A stretch of DNA of 46,755 nt, from positions 1-46,755 of the forward strand of contig JAHIOQ010000156.1 in NCBI GenBank assembly GCA_018895275.1, written 5' to 3'. The position numbers were made by a program, and so were the translations under genes. This DNA is from Candidatus Omnitrophota bacterium (GTDB taxonomy: Bacteria; Omnitrophota; Gorgyraeia; B26-G9). Shown one piece after another: positions 36,591-43,440 of this stretch. The number at the start of each line of letters is the position of its first letter. Within the stretch, counting starts at the first letter, position 1. The notes under the pieces were generated by a model that saw nothing but the letters and a program-made list of their open reading frames with translations, was not told the DNA's origin and did no database searches.

Positions 36591-37595
36591 ATGAAGTTTG
36601 TTAATACACAGCTCTATTTTTTATTAGTTCTGCCGGCATTGCTTGCGCTCGTATATATCTTTGCGTTTAAGCAGCACCGTAAACGGCTGGAGAGGTTTGC
36701 CTCCGGCCGCCTTCTGCCGGGGCTGACGCCTTCTTACAGCAGCCGCAGGCAGAGGCTGAAAATGACGGTTATGCTCGCCGCGGTTTTGCTGAGCGTTATC
36801 GCCGTATGGCGGCCGCAATGGGGGTTTGTCTGGGAAAAGGTTGAACATCGCGGGATCGACTGTTTTGTAGCCGTGGATGTTTCCAAGAGTATGTTGACCA
36901 AGGATGTGCTGCCGAGCCGGCTGGAGCGGGCAAAGCTTGCCTTAGAGGACCTTGTCCGGGAATTGCAGGGAGACCGCGTGGGGCTGATTGCCTTTGCCGG
37001 CAGCGCGTTTGTGCAGTGCCCGCTGACTATAGATTACAGCGGTTTTTTGCTTGCCGTGGAGGACCTGAACGCTTACAGCATTCCGCAGGCGGGAACAAAT
37101 ATTGAAAATGCGATCGAAGAAGCACGCCGGAGTTTTGCCGCCGGTTCGCAGGGCGTCAACCGTGCGCTGATTATCCTTAGTGACGGGGAAAGCCATGAAG
37201 GAAATCCCGCGGCTGCGGCGGAACAGGCGGCAAAGGAAAACATTACGATTTATACCATCGGTGTGGGGACAACTGAAGGAGAGCTTATCAGCGTTAGCGA
37301 CGAAAACGGCAACAGCAGCTTTTTGAAAGACAGCGAAGGTCGTGTCGTAAAGTCCCGGCTTAACGAAGCGCTGCTGCAGGACATTGCCCTAAAAAGCGCG
37401 GGGATGTATGTAAAGGCCACTCCGACGCGATTTGGCCTGGACATGGTTTATAATAATAAAATCGCGTCCATGGAAAAAAAGGAATTAAAAAGCAGCATGG
37501 AGAAGCAGTTATTAGAGCGGTTTCAGTTTCCGCTGTCTTTGGCTTTGCTGTGTTTATTTATCGAACCGTTTATTTCAAACCGTAAAAGACAATGA
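36591..37595 (+). CDS. batB: BatB-like von Willebrand factor A membrane protein
   Basis: 334 residues from the ATG at 36591, preceded by AGAAGG; the longer track ORF reads into batA. It is a paralogue of the previous gene: TM helices at about 8-25 and 58-75, a vWA domain with DVSKS MIDAS, ILSDGESHEG, and a C-terminal TM helix. The last codon overlaps the TPR gene ATG (ATGA). Confidence 0.88.
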   Translation: MKFVNTQLYFLLVLPALLALVYIFAFKQHRKRLERFASGRLLPGLTPSYSSRRQRLKMTVMLAAVLLSVIAVWRPQWGFVWEKVEHRGIDCFVAVDVSKSMLTKDVLPSRLERAKLALEDLVRELQGDRVGLIAFAGSAFVQCPLTIDYSGFLLAVEDLNAYSIPQAGTNIENAIEEARRSFAAGSQGVNRALIILSDGESHEGNPAAAAEQAAKENITIYTIGVGTTEGELISVSDENGNSSFLKDSEGRVVKSRLNEALLQDIALKSAGMYVKATPTRFGLDMVYNNKIASMEKKELKSSMEKQLLERFQFPLSLALLCLFIEPFISNRKRQ

Positions 37596-38245
37596 AAAAA
37601 AATATAATATGGTACACGGTATTGCTTAGCTTTTTTTTCTGTTCCGCGGCGTTCGCGGAAGAAGCGCCGCAGGCATGGAAGTATTATAATCAGGGAGTGG
37701 ATTCTTATCATAAACTTGATTATAATAAGGCTGTGGAAAACTTTCAGCAGGCATTGAATACCGAAGATAAGCAATTGGAACAGTGGTCGAATTATAATGC
37801 CGCCAGCGTGTATTTCAAGCAGGCGCAGAAGCTGGAGTCCGGCAATCAGGAGCAGGCATTGCGCAATTATGAAAATTCCCGGCAGTTTTTCCGGCGCGCC
37901 ATAGAGCTGAACCCGCGAGATAAAGATGCCAAGTACAATTATGAGGTTACGCTGCGTAAAATTGAAGAACTGAAGAAAAAACAGCCGCAGGGACAGCAGA
38001 AGCCGGAAGATAAACCGCAGGATAAAAATGCGGCAGGGGAAAAACAGCCGGAACCGGCGGCAGGCCGGCCGGAGGAGAAGAAAGACGCGGGCGCTGAAGC
38101 GCAGGCAGGCAGCCGCCGCGAGATGTCCAAAGAAGAGGCCTTGATGCTGCTGGAGAATTTTCAACAGGCGGAAAAGGCGCAGGACAAATTATTGCTGCAG
38201 GAGAAAGAGCGGCAAGCAGAACAGGAAAGCGGGAAAGACTGGTAA
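37592..38245 (+). CDS. TPR protein of the Bat operon (BatC-like)
   Basis: 217 residues. A signal peptide (LLSFFFCSAAFAEEA) leads to TPR helices (about 28-110) including YYNQGVDSYHKLDYNKAVEN and RRAIELNPRDKDAKYN. A low-complexity Pro/Gln/Lys/Glu linker and an acidic tail follow (EEALMLLENFQQAEKAQDK), as in BatC. It is exported to the periplasm and probably binds the vWA proteins. Coupled to batB by ATGA and 1 nt from batD. Confidence 0.82.
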   Translation: MKKNIIWYTVLLSFFFCSAAFAEEAPQAWKYYNQGVDSYHKLDYNKAVENFQQALNTEDKQLEQWSNYNAASVYFKQAQKLESGNQEQALRNYENSRQFFRRAIELNPRDKDAKYNYEVTLRKIEELKKKQPQGQQKPEDKPQDKNAAGEKQPEPAAGRPEEKKDAGAEAQAGSRREMSKEEALMLLENFQQAEKAQDKLLLQEKERQAEQESGKDW

Positions 38246-38246
38246 T

Positions 38247-40085
38247 ATGAAACGATTTTTCGGCGGGGTTATTTTTGCCTGTATTTTTATGGCGCAGGGT
38301 ATCTTCGCGGCATATGCTAAAGATATTCCCTTTGAAATATCGCTTGAGCGCAATTATGTCGAGGTCGGAGACGTGCTCCAACTGGGGCTGGTATTTGAGA
38401 ATACGCAGGGTGTTTCCGCGCCGCAGCTGCCGGACATTGACGGGTTTAAAAGCCAGTACATCGGCCCTTCGACAAAAATGACGATTGTAAACGGCCGGAT
38501 GTCCTCCTCAATAACGCATTATTATAAGCTGGTGGCAATAAAAAAAGGCACATTTTCGATTGGTCCGTTGTCCTTTTCCTTCAAGGGAGATACGTATTCG
38601 GCTGCGGCAGTAACGGTTACGGTGGCTGACCGCGGACAGGCCGGCCGGCAGCCGTCGAACATAAGCCCGCTTCCGGCTAGAGAAGAGCCCCACTTGGAAC
38701 AGGAATTGGACGGTAAAATATTTATGTCGCTTTCCGCGAAAAAAACACAGGTCTATTTGAATGAACGCATTTCCGTAACGCTAAAGCTCTATGTGAACCA
38801 GCTGACCGTGCGGGATATCCAGTATCCGGCGTTTGAAGGAGAAGGTTATACGAAAGAGGAATTTTCTTCGCCGCGGCAGTACCGGGAACAGATGAACGGA
38901 AGGTTCTATGACGTTGTTGAATTCAACACGGAAATTTCTCCGACACGGGAAGGCGAGATTGTTGTCGGCCCGGCAAATCTGCAATGTAAAATTGTCGGCA
39001 AAAAAGAACGGCGCAACCGCGGTTTCGGACTGAATGATTTTTTTGACGACTCTGTTTTTGGCGACTTTTTCGGCCGCACGCAGTTGTTTTCCATGGAAGT
39101 GAAGTCCGCGGAAGCGGTGATAAAGGTTTTACCGCTTCCGGAAGAACAAAGGCCCGCGGAATTTTCCGGAGCGGTAGGGGATTTTCAAATGAAGGTGCAA
39201 AGCGCGCCGCTTGAGGTGCGCGCCGGAGACCCGATAACGCTAACGATGACGATCAGCGGCACGGGAAATTTTGACAGCGTGCAAAGCCCGGTACTGGCTT
39301 CTGCGGAAGGATTTAAGGCCTATTCGCCGCAGCTGCAGGAAAAGGGCAATGAAAAGGTATTTGAACAGGTGATTATCCCTCAGGAAGAAATAATAGAACG
39401 GATTCCCGCGATAAACTTTGCCTTTTTTAATCCGGATGAAAAACGGTATGTTGTTCTGAATCAGGGAGCGGTTCCCATAAAAGTTCTGCCGGCAGCGGAA
39501 AAGAAGGGAGCGGTTGTCGCTGCGGCACAGCAGCAGAAACAGCCGCCGACGACCACGCAGATTCTCGGTAAGGACATTGTTTATATAAAAGATGATATCG
39601 GACATCTGCAGCCGCGCGGTGAATACCTGCACCGGAACGCGCGGTTTATGGCCATGCAGCTGCTGCCGTTATTTATGCTCGCCGGGGCGGCTATCTTTCG
39701 CCGGCGCAAGGAACGTTTAATCAGCGACGTGCGCTACGCGCGGAAATTGCGTGCGCCGAAAATCGCGCGGATAAAGATAAAGGCGGCAAAAAATTATCTC
39801 AATCAGAATAATCCGGAGGCGTTTTATAATGAAATATTTAAGACGCTTCAGGAATATCTCGGGCATCGTTTTAACCGTTCCTCGGCGGGGATAACGGCAG
39901 AGGTTGTTGATGAATTGATTCGCGGTGAATGGCTGGCTGCGGATATCGGCGGCAAGCTAAAGACATGTTTTAATGATTGCGACACCGCGCGGTATGCGGC
40001 AGCGGCCTTTGATAAAGAAAAAATGCGGCAGGCCCTGGCAATCCTGGAAGAAACCATAGATTATCTGGAAAGGAAGCGCGGATGA
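38247..40085 (+). CDS. batD: BatD-like protein
   Basis: 612 residues. A signal peptide (FACIFMAQGIFAAYA) precedes repeated Ig-like beta domains; the conserved BatD element VYLNERISVTLKLY lies near 170, and another APLEVRAGDPITLTMTISG near 320. A TM helix lies near 475 (MAMQLLPLFMLAGAAIF), followed by a cytoplasmic helical domain with RFNRSSAGITAEVVDELI. This is the standard BatD plan. The product is probably the periplasmic scaffold of the complex. It ends in ATGA overlap with batE. Confidence 0.88.
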   Translation: MKRFFGGVIFACIFMAQGIFAAYAKDIPFEISLERNYVEVGDVLQLGLVFENTQGVSAPQLPDIDGFKSQYIGPSTKMTIVNGRMSSSITHYYKLVAIKKGTFSIGPLSFSFKGDTYSAAAVTVTVADRGQAGRQPSNISPLPAREEPHLEQELDGKIFMSLSAKKTQVYLNERISVTLKLYVNQLTVRDIQYPAFEGEGYTKEEFSSPRQYREQMNGRFYDVVEFNTEISPTREGEIVVGPANLQCKIVGKKERRNRGFGLNDFFDDSVFGDFFGRTQLFSMEVKSAEAVIKVLPLPEEQRPAEFSGAVGDFQMKVQSAPLEVRAGDPITLTMTISGTGNFDSVQSPVLASAEGFKAYSPQLQEKGNEKVFEQVIIPQEEIIERIPAINFAFFNPDEKRYVVLNQGAVPIKVLPAAEKKGAVVAAAQQQKQPPTTTQILGKDIVYIKDDIGHLQPRGEYLHRNARFMAMQLLPLFMLAGAAIFRRRKERLISDVRYARKLRAPKIARIKIKAAKNYLNQNNPEAFYNEIFKTLQEYLGHRFNRSSAGITAEVVDELIRGEWLAADIGGKLKTCFNDCDTARYAAAAFDKEKMRQALAILEETIDYLERKRG

Positions 40086-40858
40086 AACTTTTCAGGATAC
40101 TTATAGCTGTGCTGATATTGATAATAAGCGCCGGCTGTGCCTATGCCTTCAGCCCGCAGGACGCTTCGCAGGTGCGCGCCTTTTTTTACAAGGCGAACAA
40201 TGATTTTAAGCAGGGCGATTACGAATCAGCGGCAGCCGAATATGAAAAACTGATTGCGGCGGGAGTGGAGAGCGGCAATGTTTATTATAATCTCGGCAAT
40301 GCTTATTTTAAAGCCGGGCATTTGGGAAAGGCAATCGTTAACTATGAGCGCGCAAAACGTCTTATCCCGCGGGACAGCGACCTGAACGCCAACCTTGTTT
40401 TTGCCTTATCCTTGCGGGAGAATCCGGTTTTAGCCAAAAAACATGTTTTGCCGGTGCGTGTTTTGCAGCGGGTTGGCGCATATTATACTCTTGACGGATT
40501 GACGATAGTGGTATGCAGCGCCTATATTTTTCTGCTAATCGGTTTAAGTATAATGTTATTGGTCAAAAAACCGCTTGCTTTTATAAAAAACAGCGTTATT
40601 CTCTGCGCTGCGGCAGTTTGTCTTTTCGGTACTGCCTGGGGGCTGAAATATTATGAGGTTTGCGCGCAGAAGCCGGTGGTAATGATCGACGCGTCTACGG
40701 ACTCAAAATTTGCTCCTTCCGATACAGGGGTTACGCATTTTAAGCTTTATGAAGGCACGCAGGTAAATATTGTTAATGAAGACGGGGCGTGGGTGCGGAT
40801 CAAGACCCCGGACGGAAAGATCGGCTGGGTGCGCGGGGATACCGTGGAAAGAATCTGA
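40082..40858 (+). CDS. batE: BatE-like TPR and SH3 membrane protein
   Basis: 258 residues. A signal peptide or lipoprotein-like start (LILIISAGCAYA) is followed by TPR repeats (DFKQGDYESAAAEYEKLIAAG, VYYNLGNAYFKAGHLGKA). Two TM helices lie near 143-160 and 169-183. A C-terminal bacterial SH3 domain ends GAWVRIKTPDGKIGWV. This matches BatE. It is the last gene of the overlapping Bat chain. Confidence 0.85.
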   Translation: MKLFRILIAVLILIISAGCAYAFSPQDASQVRAFFYKANNDFKQGDYESAAAEYEKLIAAGVESGNVYYNLGNAYFKAGHLGKAIVNYERAKRLIPRDSDLNANLVFALSLRENPVLAKKHVLPVRVLQRVGAYYTLDGLTIVVCSAYIFLLIGLSIMLLVKKPLAFIKNSVILCAAAVCLFGTAWGLKYYEVCAQKPVVMIDASTDSKFAPSDTGVTHFKLYEGTQVNIVNEDGAWVRIKTPDGKIGWVRGDTVERI

Positions 40859-40986
40859 TGATTTTGTTGCGCAAAAGCCGCAAAAAAGTTGTTATTCTTG
40901 CTTTTTTTCGCATTTTATGCTATCTTACAGCATACGCAATAAGTGGTTGGGAAGAATAAACGCGCTTTAGCCGGAGGAGGTAGAAG

Positions 40987-41292
40987 ATGAAAAGAATTGT
41001 ATTTAGAAATATTGATTTAGGGTCGGTGTTTAAATTGTTTGCCGGGATAGGCTTTGTTATGGGCTTTATCTTTGCTTTGTTCAGCGTAGGCTTCGGCAAT
41101 GAAGTCCTTAAACAGCAGCTGCAAAACATCCCGTACATCGGCACGATGCTGGGCGGATTTTTCGGAGCAATTTTTGTCGGGCTAATCAGTGCGCTATTAA
41201 ACGGCCTGTGTGTGGTATTGATCGCTGTTCTTTACAACATCTTTGCGATGATTCTCGGCGGGATTGAAATGGAGATTGACGAGAAAAAATAA
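40987..41292 (+). CDS. Small membrane protein, DUF3566-like
   Basis: 101 residues. Two hydrophobic helices (about 15-36 and 50-85) are rich in Gly and Phe. The N-terminus KRIVFRNIDLGSVFKLFAGIG and the motif LNGLCVVLIAVLYNIFAMILG resemble DUF3566-type transmembrane proteins. GGAGGAGGTAG precedes the ATG. Role unknown. It may be a separate unit from the Bat operon. Confidence 0.7.
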   Translation: MKRIVFRNIDLGSVFKLFAGIGFVMGFIFALFSVGFGNEVLKQQLQNIPYIGTMLGGFFGAIFVGLISALLNGLCVVLIAVLYNIFAMILGGIEMEIDEKK

Positions 41293-41306
41293 GCAGAACA
41301 TATTGT

Positions 41307-41383
41307 GCGGCCGTGGCTCAATTGGATAGAGCATCAGTCTACGGAACTGACGGTTAGAGGTTCGAGCCCTCTCGGCCGCGCCA
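41307..41383 (+). tRNA. tRNA-Arg (anticodon ACG)
   Basis: 77 nt with an encoded CCA. The acceptor stem GCGGCCG/CGGCCGC pairs perfectly. The D arm has GCTCAATTGGATAGAGC; the anticodon arm TCAGT-CTACGGA-ACTGA gives ACG; the T arm is AGAGGTTCGAGCCCTCT. A34 is expected to be deaminated to inosine by TadA so that it reads CGU, CGC and CGA. Confidence 0.96.
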
Positions 41384-41443
41384 TAAATGAAAACATCACT
41401 TATGGTTGGTGGCTAAAGAGTTAGCAGGCCAAGGAGGGAGGGG

Positions 41444-41725
41444 ATGAGCATGGAGCATTGTGAATATCTTCCAAAGTGTATGTTTTTTAATGATGTCATG
41501 CAAGATATGCCGAAAAAAAGCGAAGAACTAAAGGCGTATTATTGCAAGCAGCATTTTACGGAATGCGCGCGATATATAGTACTTCAGGCATTAGGAAGAG
41601 AAAATGTGCCCGCAATGTTATTTCCGATGCAGACGGATGAAGCAAAAAGACTTATTATTGAAGAGGAACACTGGTCTGATAAATATAGAAAATCAGATTC
41701 CGCAGGCACTGAATCCACGGAATAA
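41444..41725 (+). CDS. Small uncharacterised protein with two Cys pairs
   Basis: 93 residues. The N-terminal CEYLPKCMFFNDVM and the middle YYCKQHFTECARYIVLQALG give C-x5-C and C-x6-C pairs, which could bind a metal or an iron-sulfur cluster. The pattern matches a widespread unnamed family that I recognise only by its C-x5-C-x-FFN and CARY signatures. AAGGAGGGAGGGG precedes the start; ATG at 41444 or 41450. It lies between tRNA-Arg and tadA. No function is proposed. Confidence 0.75.
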   Translation: MSMEHCEYLPKCMFFNDVMQDMPKKSEELKAYYCKQHFTECARYIVLQALGRENVPAMLFPMQTDEAKRLIIEEEHWSDKYRKSDSAGTESTE

Positions 41726-41814
41726 CCGGCTCGATACGGGGAAAAAGGGGCAGAGAGACAGATATAATGGAAAATCTCTCTGTTTCTTTGCTTATTAGCA
41801 GGATTTTGTTGAAA

Positions 41815-42285
41815 ATGAATAAAGAGCATGACAAATATTATATGCTGGAAGCACTCAAGCAGGCGGCCAGGGCCGCGGAGCAGGATGAGGTTCCCGTAGG
41901 CGTAGTGATTGCGTGCAAAGGAAAAATCATTGCGAGAGCGCACAATCAGGTGGAGCTGCTCAAAGACCCTACGGCGCACGCGGAAATGATTGCCTTAACG
42001 CAGGCAACGAATTATTTAGGTAATAAGTGGTTGTCGGAATGCGTGATTTATGTTACAATCGAGCCGTGTTCCATGTGCAGCGGCGCGTTGATCCTGGCGC
42101 GTATCCATAAGATTGTGTACGGCGCTGCGGACCCCAAGACCGGCGCCTGCGGCTCGGTAATCGACCTTGTCAATAATAAGAAGCTCAATCACCGCATTGA
42201 CGTATGCAGGGGCGTGTTAGAGCAGGAGTGCGGATTGTTGTTGATCGAGTTTTTTAAAAAACAAAGGGCGCGCGGGAAAAAATAG
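41815..42285 (+). CDS. tadA: tRNA-specific adenosine deaminase TadA
   Basis: 156 residues from the ATG at 41815. The zinc-deaminase motifs are intact: HAEMIAL (His ligand and catalytic Glu) and PCSMCSGALI (two Cys ligands). VPVGVVIACKGKII and HNQVELLKDPTAHAE are typical of TadA. It converts A34 of tRNA-Arg(ACG) to inosine, and that tRNA gene is 430 nt upstream. The track start at 41767 adds 16 hydrophobic residues; the inner ATG starts the conserved region better, but its ribosome site is weak. Confidence 0.92.
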   Translation: MNKEHDKYYMLEALKQAARAAEQDEVPVGVVIACKGKIIARAHNQVELLKDPTAHAEMIALTQATNYLGNKWLSECVIYVTIEPCSMCSGALILARIHKIVYGAADPKTGACGSVIDLVNNKKLNHRIDVCRGVLEQECGLLLIEFFKKQRARGKK

Positions 42286-42287
42286 CT

Positions 42288-42313
42288 GTAGGGGCGGGGC
42301 TTGTCTCCGCCCG
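42288..42313. repeat. GC-rich hairpin repeat after tadA
   Basis: GGGCGG (42292-42297) pairs with CCGCCC (42307-42312) across a 9-nt loop. No T-run follows. The sequence GTAGGGGCGGGGCTTGTCTC resembles a dispersed intergenic repeat of environmental genomes. It may slow or end tadA transcription. Confidence 0.4.
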
Positions 42314-42361
42314 GATAAAATAACGATAAGACATCCAAAAGTTTATGATATAAAATTGCGG

Positions 42362-42453
42362 GGAGAGGTGCCAGAGAGGCCGAACGGAGCCGCCTGCTAA
42401 GCGGTTGGCCTGGGAAACCGGGCCCCTGGGTTCGAATCCCAGCCTCTCCGCCA
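42362..42453 (+). tRNA. tRNA-Ser (anticodon GCT)
   Basis: 92 nt with an encoded CCA. The acceptor GGAGAGG/CCTCTCC pairs fully. The anticodon loop CTGCTAA gives GCT. A long variable arm (GGCCTGGGAAACCGGGCCC region) and the T arm CTGGGTTCGAATCCCAG are typical of a class II tRNA. It is immediately followed by a palindromic element. Confidence 0.95.
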
Positions 42454-42540
42454 TGAACCACTCGCTTCGCTCGGGCTACGCCCTGCACCTGAAATGGTGC
42501 AGGGTTCATGGCCCGGCCATAAAACAACGAAGCGAGTGGT
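42451..42540. repeat. Nested palindromes next to tRNA-Ser
   Basis: Three perfect inverted repeats overlap: CCATGAACC/GGTTCATGG (42451-42459 and 42503-42511), ACCACTCGCTTCG/CGAAGCGAGTGGT (42457-42469 and 42528-42540), and CCCTGCACC/GGTGCAGGG (42481-42489 and 42496-42504). The first two compete for the same bases, so alternative folds exist. The first repeat begins at the tRNA CCA. Confidence 0.75.
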
Positions 42541-42640
42541 GAATGCCCTGAACCTGACGAAGGAATGGTTTAGGGCTAATATTGTTTGATGCTCTTCGAA
42601 AAGATTTTTCAGATTTTCGCTCGGGGTCATGGTTTACGCA

Positions 42641-42937
42641 ATGTATCACGTATACGTGTTAATAAGCTTAAAGGATAAAAAGTTCTATATTGGTTTTAGT
42701 GAAGATGTATTGCAACGAGTAAAAGAGCATAACTCAGGCAAAAATGTTAGCACCAAATACCGCCGTCCGCTAAAGCTTATCTATTACGAAGCCCACCTAT
42801 CAAAACAAGATGCAATGAAAAGGGAACGATATTTTAAAACCGCTAAAGGAAAGACCACTCTAAAGCAAATCTTAAAAATTTCCCTGCAAAATTATTCCCC
42901 GAACGTAGCGAGCGAGTCACTGACAACTTTTATTTAA
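42641..42937 (+). CDS. GIY-YIG nuclease-superfamily protein
   Basis: 98 residues from the ATG at 42641. MYHVYVLISLKDKKFYIGFS supplies the YVL...YIG form of the GIY-YIG motif; RVKEHNSGKNVSTKYRRPLK has the conserved Arg and H-N; the family Glu lies in AMKRERYFKTAKGK. It is a compact single-domain nuclease of the UPF0213/YhbQ type, homing-endonuclease-like in fold. It sits between tRNA-Ser and a copy of that tRNA's T-arm, suggesting a mobile element. The last 13 residues run through palindromic DNA and may not be native. Confidence 0.85.
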   Translation: MYHVYVLISLKDKKFYIGFSEDVLQRVKEHNSGKNVSTKYRRPLKLIYYEAHLSKQDAMKRERYFKTAKGKTTLKQILKISLQNYSPNVASESLTTFI

Positions 42938-42999
42938 AAATCAATGGACAGCGGAAACCTGCCTGTCCTCCGTAGCTTTAGCGAAGGGGGGTGAGCGAC

Positions 43000-43014
43000 G
43001 GGTTCCAATCCCAG
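43000..43014 (+). repeat. Copy of tRNA-Ser T-arm (possible att remnant)
   Basis: GGGTTCCAATCCCAG matches GGGTTCGAATCCCAG of tRNA-Ser (42428-42442) at 14 of 15 positions, in the same orientation. The matches bracket the palindromes and the GIY-YIG gene, as expected for an element inserted at a tRNA 3' end. Confidence 0.5.
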
Positions 43015-43440
43015 TTTCCACAATAATCTTGAGTGATCAATTAACATACCTCTTCCATATTTTCAACAACATATATCATCAGGAAATCACAGACAACATC
43101 AGTTATCATCAGATAGGAATTGTTTGTTTTTAGTGGTTTATGTGGTGGAAATGTGGTGGGGCGAGATGTATTTAACCATCTTATTCCATCCCCCGTCGCA
43201 AATGTATTTCAGGCTACCTTGGCAAAAATGATTTCCAAGTTGTGTAATGTATAGTAGAGGAGTATAATTATTACATATTGTTATCTCCTTACACGTTGCG
43301 CTGTTTATGCAGCGAAGGGAAAATCGCATGTTTCAAATTTGGGGGGCAGTGGAGATTGAGAAAAGATGAAACAGAGAAGTGGTCGAAATCATATCCTTTT
43401 GCGCAAGGAAAATAAGAAATTTTAGGGGACAATAGCATAA
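43015..43440. other. AT-rich non-coding region before the helicase
   Basis: No convincing gene or RNA was seen. It contains GTGGTGGAAATGTGGTGGGG (43142-43161), a TTGTGTAATGTA/TACATA partial inverted repeat near 43240-43280, and a minimal frame ending EKWSKSYPFAQGK (to about 43410) that may be the tail of a lost gene. It probably is the junction between the tRNA island and the helicase locus. Confidence 0.4.

Noticed and set aside
42189-42630. Minus-strand ORFs covering tRNA-Ser
   Set aside because: They run through the tRNA gene and palindromes; the translated tRNA sequence often yields such spurious proteins (RLGFEPRG).
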